This document shows, piece after piece, positions 34,556 to 45,376 of a stretch of 64,000 nucleotides of DNA; the stretch's first letter is position 1; every line of letters starts with the position of its first letter. The notes beneath the pieces were generated by a model. It was not told the origin of the DNA. It was given only the letters and a program-made list of their open reading frames with translations, and did no database searches. The translations under genes and the position numbers were made by a program. This DNA comes from Pseudeuparius sepicola (lineage: Eukaryota > Arthropoda > Insecta > Coleoptera > Anthribidae), in contig OY987299.1 of NCBI GenBank assembly GCA_963920635.1, positions 119,785,373 to 119,849,372 of the forward strand. Reading direction: 5' to 3'.

Positions 34556-34756
34556 AAATAACTATTCTTGCCCTGAACCCCCCCTCCCCGCTGCTTGATC
34601 TCGAAACTTTATATTATCACATCATAAGGAACTATGTCAGTGTATAGTATAATTGCCAAATTTCATTTGGATATCTTCGTTCTCAAACAAAAAAAATAAT
34701 TTTTTATTTTTTGGTGAACTTTTACACCTCGTATCTCGAAACAAAGGCCCTGTATG

Positions 34757-35162
34757 CATGGGCGTCCGCAGAAGTTTTTTCAGGGGGGGGGGCAGTAAGA
34801 CTTATTGACAAAATAAAGAAGACAATAAATATTTATTGTTATAAAAAATTAAATAAACCATATGAAAATCACAGATCAATTGCGAAATCTCACAAATAAT
34901 AATAAAACAATACTCTATATTCTAAATTCAAATCACATTAATTAGGTACCTATATTACCTATGTCACCTATATCAAAGGTAAATAGATAAGATTGGTGGA
35001 ATTCCGGCTATTATTTATTATTTCAGTGCAGCTTGGTCAGCGACGTTCTGCCGAAGGTGCCGATCACATTACTTTTTTGCTTATTTCTTAAAAAAAAAAA
35101 ACTTTATGCTCAGCCAGGGGGGGGCATGCCCCCCCCCCCTGCCACCCGTCCGGACGCCCATG
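34757..35162. mobile_element. hAT mini-element, perfect 8-bp duplication CCTGTATG
   Basis: Inverted ends CATGGGCGTCCGCAG and CCGGACGCCCATG are each bordered by CCTGTATG (34749-34756 and 35163-35170). Both ends have G/C runs just inside. It is 406 bp with no transposase. The duplication is exact, implying a fairly recent insertion. Confidence 0.88.
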
Positions 35163-35267
35163 CCTGTATGAAAAAGTGAATACTACAAAAAAGTCTCAAT
35201 TTGACGACATTTAACCGTCCTTGAAGTCCTTGAATTCCTAAAAGGTGAATCACCCTGTATAATGCGT

Positions 35268-35387
35268 CCCTCGGCACTGAAGTTCTGTATAACTTATGTG
35301 GTTTATTTGCCTGGGACTTATAGGCCTCAGAAGCTAAGTTCAATGTTCGTTATAAAAAGTTGAACTTAGTCATTGCCTTGGTACACA
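35268..35387 (+). repeat. 5S-like family, copy E: palindromic tail only
   Basis: CTCGGCACTGAAGTTC through the mirrored GAACTTAGTCATTGCCTTGG, with more substitutions than other tails, then AAATAACTATT. The upstream part of the element is absent, consistent with a truncated copy or an independently mobile tail. Confidence 0.65.
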
Positions 35388-35751
35388 AATAACTATTAGG
35401 TATATTTCAAGGTATGAAAATATACCACCAAAAACAGTTCTTTAAAATGCAATTTTATACCCTCATACCAAATTTCGGAACTAGTGATATTATTTAACAC
35501 CCACACCCACACATTCTGTTTTACTTATTATCTAGCTAACGATAAACTAAGACGAAATTTCGATTTTTAATTTAAAATTTGAATTTATGCGAGAATTTTA
35601 GGTAACCATTTTTTTAATTTTAGGGAATCTGCGTTTTTTACAATATTCCCTAAAATTTGGGGAAACACTTTTCGATTCTTGCCTTTTTTTGTTTGTTAAA
35701 AATGCATTTCGCATTTTTTCTATAACTGTTATAGGTATAGGTATGTGTCTA

Positions 35752-36556
35752 CAGTGATGTAACAGACACATTTTTTTCGGTATCTATAGATACAGATACA
35801 GATACTGGTTGGCAGATGTATCTAGATACAGATACCGATACATTTTTTCCAAAGTATCTGGGTGCAGATAGAGATACGTTAAAAAAGTATCTAGATACTT
35901 CCAGATACTTTCAGATACTATCAGTTAATTAAGAAAATTTCAGACCTCATAAAGCAATCAATATACTCACCTACTTATATATTTATGAAACAAGTGTGTG
36001 TGTGTGTGTGTGTAGGTAAAGTAGAACTGGTTAGACGAATGTGAAGTTTAGATTGTCACTAAACTAATCAAAACAAATTGTGGGTTAATAGTTTACCGTG
36101 TACGTCACTCCCTCACTTCCTCACTCCCGTGAGGGACAGGCTATTGAAAGAAGTACCTTAGGATTACATACTTTGTAGAATCAATGATGCAAACTAAGCG
36201 GCTAACTATGAAATGAAGAGATACCTTTGACCAAGCGAGTGCTTCGCAATTTAGCGGACTAAGTTTGCCTCGTCGATTGCACAAGCATGTAATCCTATTT
36301 GAATTAAAATAAACTTAAAATTAATTTTTGCCCATAGGAACGGTTTAAAAATTAAATATAGGCACGTGGTACGCCTTGGCATCTTGGCTAAAAAAATGTA
36401 TCTAGTATCTAAGTATCTACTCGTAGATACTTTCAAAAGGCTCTAGATACTAAAGTAGATCCTGATTTTTGTAAGTATCTAGATATGTATCTAGATACAT
36501 AAAAAGTATCTAGATACAGTATCTAGATACATGTATCTCGATACATTACATCACTG
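35752..36556. mobile_element. hAT-like element rich in GTATCTAGATAC
   Basis: It starts CAGTGATGTAAC and ends TTACATCACTG. Both subterminal regions (35780-35930 and 36390-36545) are dense with the palindrome GTATCTAGATAC and halves of it. Flanks TGTGTCTA and GGTATCTA agree at 6 of 8 positions, consistent with an old 8-bp hAT duplication. A GT dinucleotide run lies at 35996-36014. No transposase. Confidence 0.72.
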
Positions 36557-36581
36557 GGTATCTACAATCTATTCAGGGTTT

Positions 36582-37717
36582 CCCAACGAAAACTTGACCC
36601 CCCAAAAATTATAAATCCGAAAAATATATGAAAATTCGTCGAGACCCGTCGATTTTTGTTTTTGGGGAGAGCTTTTTTGACAGCCAAGACAACTTGATAT
36701 ATTCATCCCCCTAATCCCTAGTAACCCCAACTTTAAAATTTCAAATGGAACCACCCCCCCTTGTGGAGCATCATTTTAAAGTCCTTTTTATTGCGAATAC
36801 AGTGATGTATTGTTTAAGTTTTTTGTCTACTACACACGACCAAATTTCCTAGTTTTTATTGACGTGTCGATCAGTTTACAAAAAAGTCACAAATGAAAAA
36901 GCTGAAGCGAAACAAAAAAAGTTCAATTCAAACCTTATATCTTTTTAAAATATGTAACAAGTCACTGTCACCAAAAAAATTCCCGTTTTTTCTTCTAACC
37001 ACGAAATCGTTAGTTTCAGCCTGCTATTGAAAGTGGAAACGTATTTTCGAAATGGTTTGTTTATTCTATCGCGGAAAGGGTAGAAATTGTTGCAATTTGT
37101 TATCGAAATCATGATTGCGCTAAAGCTACAGCACGAATTGCAACAATTTCTAACCTTTCCGTGATGGGATAAACCATTTCAAAAACACGTTTACACTTTC
37201 AATAGCAGGCTGCAAAAAACGGGAATTTTTTTTGGTGACAGTGACTTTTTGTTACATATTTTAAAAAGATGTAAGGTTTGAATTCGTATGAACTTTTTTG
37301 TTTTGCTTCAGCTTTTTCATTTCTGACTTTTTTGTAAACTGATCGACACGTAATTTGATCGTGTGTAGTAGACAAAAAACTTATTAGTGGCGGGCATTTG
37401 TGTAAAAATTACTAGGCGTACAGTGGATTGTCAACTTTCCGTTTTTAGCCAATAATTCTGTCAACTCTCAACAGAATTCTAAAAACAATATATCACTGTA
37501 TTCGCAATAAAAGGTTCTTTAAAATGATGCGATACAAGAGGGGGGTAGTTCTACTTGAAATTTTAAAGTTGGGGTTGCTAGGGATTAGGGGGATGAACAT
37601 ATCGGGTTGGCTTGACTGTCAAAAAAGCTCCCCCCAAAAACAAAAATCGACGGGTCTCGGCGAATTTTCAAATATTTTTCGGTTTTCTAATTTTTCGGGG
37701 GTCAAGTTTTCGTTGGG
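36582..37717. mobile_element. 1.1-kb fold-back
   Basis: The arms are each about 500 bp: CCAACGAAAACTTGACCCC at the left pairs with GGGGTCAAGTTTTCGTTGG at the right, and the blocks CATTTTAAAG, GAATACAGTGAT and GTGACAGTGACTT are also mirrored. Two similar open stretches (minus 36569-36754, plus 37524-37853) are the two arms of one sequence, not genes. Ends lack a clear duplication. Confidence 0.8.
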
Positions 37718-38393
37718 TATATTAGAATATAGAGTTACATCGTTACATCAGATACCTATAGAAAAACAACCAACGGAATCATCGTATCACTATAATATTA
37801 CTAAATTTCAAGTGGGGATAAATCTTTCGTTCACAAGGTGCAAATTTGAGTAATAACTCGTGTTGGATTTTCATTGTCTTTATTTGTTTATTCAAGATGT
37901 TTCGGTCAGTTGTGACCTCTGGCCGTTTTCAAGTGAAACTTCCAGATGACTAAATCCACGAGCAAACTCGATTGCTCTCATTACGCGGTTGAATGTTGAA
38001 TGTTACTAAAGCTAAACCCTAAACAAATTTGGTACCTACGCACATTCTCTTTGGTCGAAGACACATATTTTTGAATACCTTGAAAGTTGGAAGATAGTAT
38101 TTTTTCCCAAACGAAATCACCATAAATAAACGCGAAGCCCAGTCCTGTCCGGCCATCTCATACCTGGGCACCGCATTCCGGATTCGCCACGGCGCGCTGT
38201 GTGGCTCGACCACACTCGGCCTAATTTAATTATGTTGCCAACATCCTAAAACAATTTCCCTATGTTGCCCACGGGATGGAGGAGATTAGAACGCGCCCGC
38301 CGCTGATCTTTCGATTAATCAATTCGGACATTAGGCATGATCACAATTATTACAGTCGGAAATAATGTTGTCGAAAAACTTAACATTCGTCAA
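37718..38393. other. No recognised gene
   Basis: Includes a GACCTCTGGCCGTTTTCAAG context near 37910 of the kind found at some retroelement 3' ends, but it is too short to assign. Positions 38130-38340 are moderately GC-rich and not repeated. Confidence 0.4.
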
Positions 38394-38660
38394 ACCACAG
38401 AATAAATAGCTTCACAACAGAAGCGTCCATAAAGACATGTGTCGAAAGGATGCTCGCTTTGACGCGAAATATCTTCTAAATGGATAAACAATGTGCATTT
38501 TATTTGATTTTACATTAATCCACATTGCAAAGAGATTGTATTGGAACCAAATTTATATATAAGGTATTGGTTATTTTTCTGTAAATTGAAATGGAGGCTC
38601 GCTTATTTTTGACACATGTCTTTATGGACGCTTCTGTTGTGAAGCTATTTATTCTGTGGT
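38394..38660. mobile_element. 267-bp MITE with a perfect about 50-bp TIR
   Basis: ACCACAGAATAAATAGCTTC through AGACATGTGTC is repeated exactly in reverse at the right end (GACACATGTCT through CTGTGGT). CAA on both sides may be a 3-bp duplication, which would fit PIF/Harbinger. No coding content. Confidence 0.83.
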
Positions 38661-38924
38661 CAAACACACTTCACCACATTGAGGAATGTTGTTACGGATA
38701 GCGATAGGTACCTACTATGATTTACATACATAAAAGAAGGGTGTCTCTGATTTTTGTAGACAAAGTTTGAGATTTTCTGGGAAAAGTCGCATTTGGGACA
38801 AAAAGTTCCTATAAATATGAGTGTGCACTGTACAGGGTAGGCCAAATTGGGCACTTTTAAAGGCAAATTCCTATTTTTAACGGAGAAAACTGATATCGGT
38901 GTCTCAGGCTCATTTTTAATCGAC

Positions 38925-40015
38925 TACAAAAAAGGAGGAGGTTATCAATTCGGTTGTATGTTTTTTTATGTTTGTTAACTCAGAACTCCGTCATTTATAA
39001 ACCGATTTGGACAATTTTTTTTATTTGAAAGGGTATACCTACAGAAGGGTCCCATTTAAATTTGAAGAAAAAATTCCACCCCCAAGGCAGGAATAATAGG
39101 GGATGAAATTTCATATTGGATCGATTTCGATGATTCTCTTTTTATTAGAAAGGGATTACTTTAGAAAAAAATCCACCCCTAAGGGTGGACAAATAGAGGA
39201 TGAAATTTCATATTGAACCGATTGAAATGATTCTTTTTTATTAGAAAGGGAGAAACTTAGAGGTGGTACCATTTAAATTTAAAGAAAAAATTCCACCCTC
39301 AAGGGTACATAAATAGGGGATGAAAGTTCATATTGGACAGATTTGGATGATTCTGGGGCCGCGGTGGCGTCGCTCGTACCCGCGCTGACTTTTTAGACTG
39401 CATGTTTTTCTGCCTTCGATCGACTTCGGTTAGAGGCAGGCACATGCATATGTCTTTAAAGAAAAAACACAACTATGGCCAAGAGCATTGGACAAATTTG
39501 GGTTCACGGTATTGTTCCTAAATAGCTTTACCCGCGTGATTCACTAATTGTCCTATACACTCACTGGGATTACTACGGTTTTCTAGGGTTTTCCGTAGTA
39601 CTTGAGCGAATGCTATCCTAGTTCTATCGGGAAAAAAGTCGGCCCTAGCCGCAAATGGCAACGAAGACAAAATAATAGTAATTGCTCCCCTCCCCCGCAC
39701 AAGCATGTGGTTGCTTCTGGGGTACTCCTAGTTTGGAGTATTGTGAGGGTGAGTATTATTATTATTATTAGAAAGGGGTTACCTTAGGGGTGGTTACATT
39801 TAAATTTGAAGAGGAAAATTTCAATCCTAAGGGTGAACAAATAGGGGATGGAATTTAATATTGGACCGATTTCGAGAATTCTTAATAATTCACTAAAAAA
39901 TAAGAAATAAAAAAGTTTTAACAAAAAAATTAAAACAGACTTCAAAAATTTGCTCGTATGCACACTCACCTAAAAATTAAAAAAAATAATAACAAAAAAT
40001 AACACCGACTTCACA
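38925..40015. repeat. Minisatellite-bearing element, about 125-bp monomers
   Basis: A head reading GACTACAAAAAAGGAGGAGG is followed by 4-5 copies of a roughly 125-bp unit (GAAAGGG..ATTTAAATTTGAAGAAAAAA..CCACCC..AAGGGTGAACAAATAGGGGATGA..GATT), then a tail with CACCGACTTCACAAATTTG. The last two units are separated by the SINE at 39355-39769. The head and tail may be ends of one transposon. Confidence 0.75.
39355..39769 (+). mobile_element. tRNA-type SINE, copy 2
   Basis: Nearly identical to 25524-25931: same head (GGCCGCGGTGGCGTCGCTCG), same body and TTA tail. Its B-box position reads GGTTAGAGGC, one change from copy 1. It lies within a minisatellite unit, between GGATGATTCT and TTAGAAAGGGG, so the insertion postdates the array. 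Confidence 0.82.
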
Positions 40016-41020
40016 AATTTGCCCGTAAGCACATTTTCTCTTTTTAAATTGAGTTATCTTTGGAGTCGGTGACAGCAAGTTATGATATGATGTATGTAGG
40101 ATATGATGTATTCATATCTAAATAGATTTAAATTCCTTGCCTTGACTGTCACCAAATCCAAAGATATTACTCAATTTTGAAGGAGAAGGATATTTCTAAA
40201 ATTTTAGTTGAATGTGCATAGGGGCAAATTTTTGTTGCCATTAAGTTTATCAATTTTGTGTTTCTGTACAAACATTCCTAAAGCATTTTTTTACGTAGAA
40301 TCCAGTGCTGCTACTGCATTTTTTCAAGTCAATGGTTTAAGAGTTACCAGTGAAAAAAATATGTTTTAAATGGAACACCCTGTATATTTTTGCATTTCTT
40401 ATAGAGCAAAAAATTACCATTCCAAAAACTTATAACACTTAATGATTTACTTAAGTAGTTACCTATCAATTACTAATAGCTTTTTTATGATTTCGTGTGT
40501 ATAATAATTGGAAGCGCGCCCTTTCAACAAAAGTAGGCTTTAGTTAGTATTGGCAGTGTAAAGATTTTTTCTATTTTTGTGTCAATGAACTTTATAACAT
40601 AAAATGAAATTGGAAAGTTATGAAAAATGGAATATACATACAATATTAACTTGGATTGAGTTTTATTTTCAATATTAATTAATTAGGTATTGTAGATGTA
40701 TACCTAGTGTTAACATATATTTTATGTTTTTATAACGTTTTAATTAGTATGCATTTTCCATTACCTATCTTGTATACAGGCTGAGTTACGTAGGCCGCGG
40801 TGGTCTATATCTTCTTCATTGTTAATGCTAGAAAAGAAGTATGGACAAGACTTGTAGAGAAACATGAGTACTACATTCCTAAAATAATTTTCAATATACA
40901 GGGTGATCCGATAAGTAGTGGCGACCCAAAGTTATGTTTTTTTAAATAGAACACCCCGTATTTTGTTACATTTTCAGAAAGCCCTTAAAGAGTATGTTCT
41001 TTTTGGTACAGGGTATTAAA

Positions 41021-42404
41021 GGTCTATCTTAAAATGTTAGAGAGTTATTTTAATTTTTTTATTTTTTAAATTTTTTAAACCAAATAAGATTTTGGGCCAT
41101 AACTTGGACTGGAGATTGCCTGTTACGCCTATAGTTAACAATTTCGGACCGATATTAAGATAAAGTTCTGAAGAACATACCGGGCGATTCACTTACGCAA
41201 ATCCTAAGTTTACTCGCTAATTTTAAATTTGGCGTTACAGGTAGCTTTTCAACTATTTCCAATGCAATACACCAAAAATTAACAAGAATGTGTCTTTTTA
41301 TTTTTATCAAACCCCCCCCCGAAATAAGCAAAATATTACCTAATATTATACCGAAAAAATACGAGGAGTGAAGAGTTAAATTATTATTACGTTTGAATAT
41401 ATGTAGTAATAGTAGCGCCTAGCGCCATTTTTTGACGAGAGGCAGACGCAGTTGCAGCCGAACTATTTTGTATTGTAGGGCCACTTTGCGTTGTTTCTCG
41501 ATTATTCGCCACGCCCCTCGGTCGAAATGAGCGGAACTTTGTGGAAGTTCGTGGAAGTTTCTGGACGGCTACTGGGCTGCTATATAAGCGGCGCGTGACC
41601 GCACTTACGGCAGTATTGTTCCATGCGAACTCGAAGCGAATAAAAGTGAAAAGTGGTGAACGAATAGTGAAGAGAATTAAGTGTACCGTGTAAGGGAGTA
41701 ATTTTAGTGCACTGTTATTCGATGACCTTGTTAAAGATAGATACGTGAATCATTATTACTGTCGAAAAATGGAGGGGAAAAAAAGGAAGGGTGATAAGCC
41801 TAAAGGTATGGACTACTGGAAAAAGTGGTGTAGTCAAGGTCAAGGGGTTTCTAATAAAAAAACAAATTTGGATTTAGCTATCAAAGCTTCAGCTACCTTG
41901 CATGCTGATAAGAAGACTGCCTACCCCGAAATCTAGTTTGGAATGCCTAGATATGTGCGATAAAAACCTTTATCCTAATATTTACACATTACTACAAATC
42001 TTGGCTACCATTCCTGTATCCACTGCTACCCCAGAAAGGTCTTTCTCGAGCCTAAGGAAACTGAAAAACTATTTACGAAACACTACAAGTGAAAACAGAC
42101 TTAATGGTTTGGCTCTAATGAACATTCACTATGGAACAGAAATTCATGCAGATGAAGTAGTGGATATATTTAAAAGAAAAAGCCGAAGATTTTCTTTAAT
42201 GGTTTTAGATTTAGCGCAGAGGAACGAAATTAATTTATCCATTTCATTTAAAGTTAAGAACTTTATAAATATGTCGTAGTTTTTCGGATGAATATACCTA
42301 TATTCATCCGATAGATATTAAATTTCATGTAAGTATATTTTTGTTGTTTTATTTACTTCTCAAACTAAACCCCCCCCCAAAACTAAATCCTGGCTACGCC
42401 CGTG
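41021..42404 (+). mobile_element. hAT (ZMYM1-type) non-autonomous element, copy 2, with shared chimeric flank
   Basis: From the C run at 41312 to the terminal GGCTACGCCCGTG at 42392-42404 this is the hAT element; 41021-41311 is the 290-bp segment also joined to copy 1. The promoter-proximal part is complete (GCCACGCCCCTCGGTCGAAA near 41510) and matches copy 3. Its left end lacks CACGGGCGTAGCC, so this copy and copy 1 share the same aberrant end. Confidence 0.85.
41902..42279 (+). pseudogene. hAT transposase C-terminal dimerisation domain (copy 2)
   Basis: About 125 codons with TPERSFSSLRKLKNYLRNT and RLNGLALMNIH, plus the longest tail of the three copies (to MVLDLAQRNEINLSI). The N-terminal piece (41745-41936, plus strand, including MEGKKRKGDKPKGMDYWKKW) overlaps it in another frame. 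All three copies have this break at the same place, so it was in the founder. The catalytic core is absent. Confidence 0.85.
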
Positions 42405-43185
42405 CTGCGGCCACTTGACGTTTCAGCAGTCTGGCAGTGAAGTGTTGCCCCGTCCTGTCCTCTGGCTCGCACGTTGTGGGAATGAATTGCACTTCTTAAT
42501 TAACTTCTCCCCTCCGAAAGGCACACGCGGATAGCGTACATTATAAGCCCATTAGCGTCATGGCGAGGAATTCGAGGAGCCCAGGGCACACAGACAGATG
42601 TCTTCATCTTCGTCAGTGCGGTGCGGGGAATAGTAGGTACCTTCCTAAGAATCATAGTGGGCTAGGGTGAATATAATAGTACCGAATCATAGTGGGCTAG
42701 GGAATTCTCACTGGCCATTTCTTTTTGCTGGGGAGTGTTTGCTGAGTAGTTTTCTAAGATTTCATTTAATGCACTTTGGCTAAAGAATACTCTTTAAAGT
42801 CTATCTTGAATACCGCATATTAGGTTTTTTTTATTAAAAGTCTGACCCTATGGCGTTATTTGGCGTTACTTCGAACCTCTGTATACCAACCTAAAAAAAA
42901 CGGTCTGATTTCTTTTTATAAAGGTTTCATTACAACAGAAACTGCCACCCAAGCTGATCAGGTTTAGTTCATCAAATGTGAAGTGTGCCTTGAAAGATGG
43001 AAAAAACAAATAAAAACGTGCTCATTGTTTCAAAATCTTAACACCGTTTGTAACAAAAATTACAGCAGGAACCACGGAAAAATAATAAAAAAATCAAGGT
43101 AGCCATGAAAAACAACAGAAAATGTTTACGTAGATTTAGTCATAAGGTTTGGTATTAGACATTAAATAAAATGGATAATGAAAGA
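42405..43185. other. Unique-looking segment; short tandem duplication
   Basis: GAATCATAGTGGGCTAGGG occurs twice (42650 and 42684 region), 34 bp apart. Positions 42405-42640 are GC-richer and not repeated. No exon is supported. Confidence 0.5.
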
Positions 43186-43575
43186 TTAAGAGGGGGTTGC
43201 CGACAGCGAAAGTGACGTTATATTTCGTATTTTTTTAAGTTGTATAGCATAAAATCTATAATAACATTTTACCTGGCAAAAATTTAGTACAAACATCTCT
43301 GTCTTCATTTTAATCATAAGATCTTAAAAGCAGTATTTTGTTTTATAGGTTATGAAAACCTTGGGAAAATAATAATTCCAGTGCATAACCTTTTAAGATC
43401 TAAGATGATTAAAATGAAGACAGAGATGTTTGTACTAAATTTTTGCCAGGTAAAATGTTATTAGATTTTATGCTAAACAACTTAAAAAATACGAAATCTA
43501 TAACCAAAGTCTAGAGAATACTATACTCTGGACGCTGCTATAACGTCACTTTCGCTGTCGGCAACCTCCTCTTAA
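43186..43575. mobile_element. TTAA-flanked fold-back, 390 bp
   Basis: TTAA at both edges. GAGGGGGTTGCCGACAGCG is mirrored by CGCTGTCGGCAACCTCCTC, and long stems continue inward (ACATCTCTGTCTTCATTTTA and its reverse). Length and target match the unrelated fold-back at 27368-27759. Confidence 0.8.
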
Positions 43576-43702
43576 GTGTATAGCAGAAAAAGTAGAAATT
43601 ATTAAATTAACCGGTAAAAACCGGTAGGTATACCTAATACGCGTGTTTTTCTTGAAATTACCATTGTTTAATGTATCTTGGGCCACCCGGTATAGTGACA
43701 TA

Positions 43703-45376
43703 CAATGTGTTTCACTTCAAGTCGAGACAATATTCATTATTTTTTTACGGGTTGACCGATTTTCAAAAACTTTTTTAGAAAATATAGTGCTCCGAAAGAT
43801 CTACATTTTCACACTAATTTTTTTCAGATTCGTCTTTTCCATGACCCACTACGATCAAAATTATACCCCCAAAAACTGCAAAAGTACATTAGGCCTTTTT
43901 TTTAGGAAAAAATGAAGAACACAGTCGTATTGACCATACCCGAAAACCCCACATACCAAGTTTCACGGTTATAACTTATACACAAAATAGATTCAAACAT
44001 AGCAAAAATACGCGGTTTTTCGGAGTACTCTGAACAAACACTGAAAGATATTTTAAAATTATTTCTTTGCAGTTTGATTAGGGCTCACATAAGCCATCAA
44101 TTCCCACGATTTCATGGCCCTGCCTTAGACAGGGCGTTCGCATTAAAAATACAAAAATCGATTTTTCTCATGGTGTTTTTTTACATTTTTTTCTACAATT
44201 TTAACTTATGCCTATTAAAAAACATAAGCAATATTAAATTTTAGAAAGTATGGATACGTGGATACTAATCAATTTTTAAATTTTTTGAAATAAAAAAGGG
44301 TGCTTTTTATTGAAAATACTTTCTAAAATTTAATATTGTTTATGTTTTTTAATAGGCATAAGTTAAAAATGCAGAAAAAAAATTTTACAAAACGCCAAGA
44401 GAAAAATCGATTTTTTTCGATTTTTGTATATTTAATGCGAACGCTCTGCCCAAGGCAGGGTCATGAAATCGTGGCAATTGAAGGCTTATGTGAGCCCTAA
44501 TCGAACTGCAAAGAAATAATTTTTTATACGATCGTTATAAAAACTTTACTTTTTTTAACCTTTTTAAATGCCTAAAGTATATCTTTTTTAACAAGTTAAA
44601 AAAACTTACTTTTTTTCACTCTGAGCAGTTAACTTTTTTTAACTCTAAACTTCCGTACTACGTTTACATGGAGTTTGGAATCGAATTCAGTGTAATGCAG
44701 TTTGGTGTTTTCATAAATGGTAAATGTGGCGATAAATCCCGAAAATAAGAAAATTTATTTTGAGATTCATATCAATCTCAAAATCTCTTCATAAATAATA
44801 TTATAATCCTCGTAATTGAAAACCATAGTGCATTTATATGCCCTTTAGTATATAACACAAAAATCCCATCCCAAATATTTCAATGTTTAAGCACGATCGT
44901 ATAAAAAATAATGTATGAAACTCATGCATAAAGTGTCTTTTTTTCATTCATGGGATTGCGCGCACTCACCTGCAACTTTCCCATTCATGAAAAAAAGTAC
45001 TACTTTATGCACTTGTTGCATAAATATTTATTAAAATATCTCTCGGTGTTTTACAGAGTACTCCGAAAAACTGTATTTTTGCTATGTTTTAAGCTATTTT
45101 GTGAACGCCCTGTATAAGTTATGATCGTGAAACTTGATATGTGGAGTTTTCGGGTATGGCCACTACGACTGTGCTATTAATTTTTTTCCTAAAAAATGCC
45201 TAATGTACTTTTGCAGTTTTTGGGGGTATAGTTTTGATCGTAGTAGGTCATGGAAAAGACGAATCTGTAAAATATTAGTGTCAAAATGTAGACCTTTCGG
45301 GGCACTACATTAAAAAAAAAGTTTTTGAATATCGGTCAACCCGTAAAAAAATAATGAATTGTCTCGAAACATACTG
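43703..45376. mobile_element. 1.7-kb fold-back with nested insertion, TA-flanked
   Basis: The arms of about 550-650 bp mirror each other (TTTTTTTACGGGTTGACCGA left, TCGGTCAACCCGTAAAAAAA right). The right arm is interrupted between AAGAAATAATTTT (about 44525) and AAAATATCTCTCGG (about 45030) by about 500 bp that begins with TATACGATCGT and has an inverted ACGATCGTATA at 44893-44903. That insert also holds a second small hairpin around 44940-45010 (CATTCATGGGA and its reverse). Confidence 0.75.

Noticed and set aside
36569..37853. Two similar open frames containing EILKLGLLGIRGMNIS
   Set aside because: They are the two arms of one fold-back read on opposite strands; similarity comes from the palindrome, not gene duplication.
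39518..39787. Open frames on both strands at 39.5-39.8 kb
   Set aside because: They lie in the SINE body; both copies have Pol III-type features and no conserved protein.
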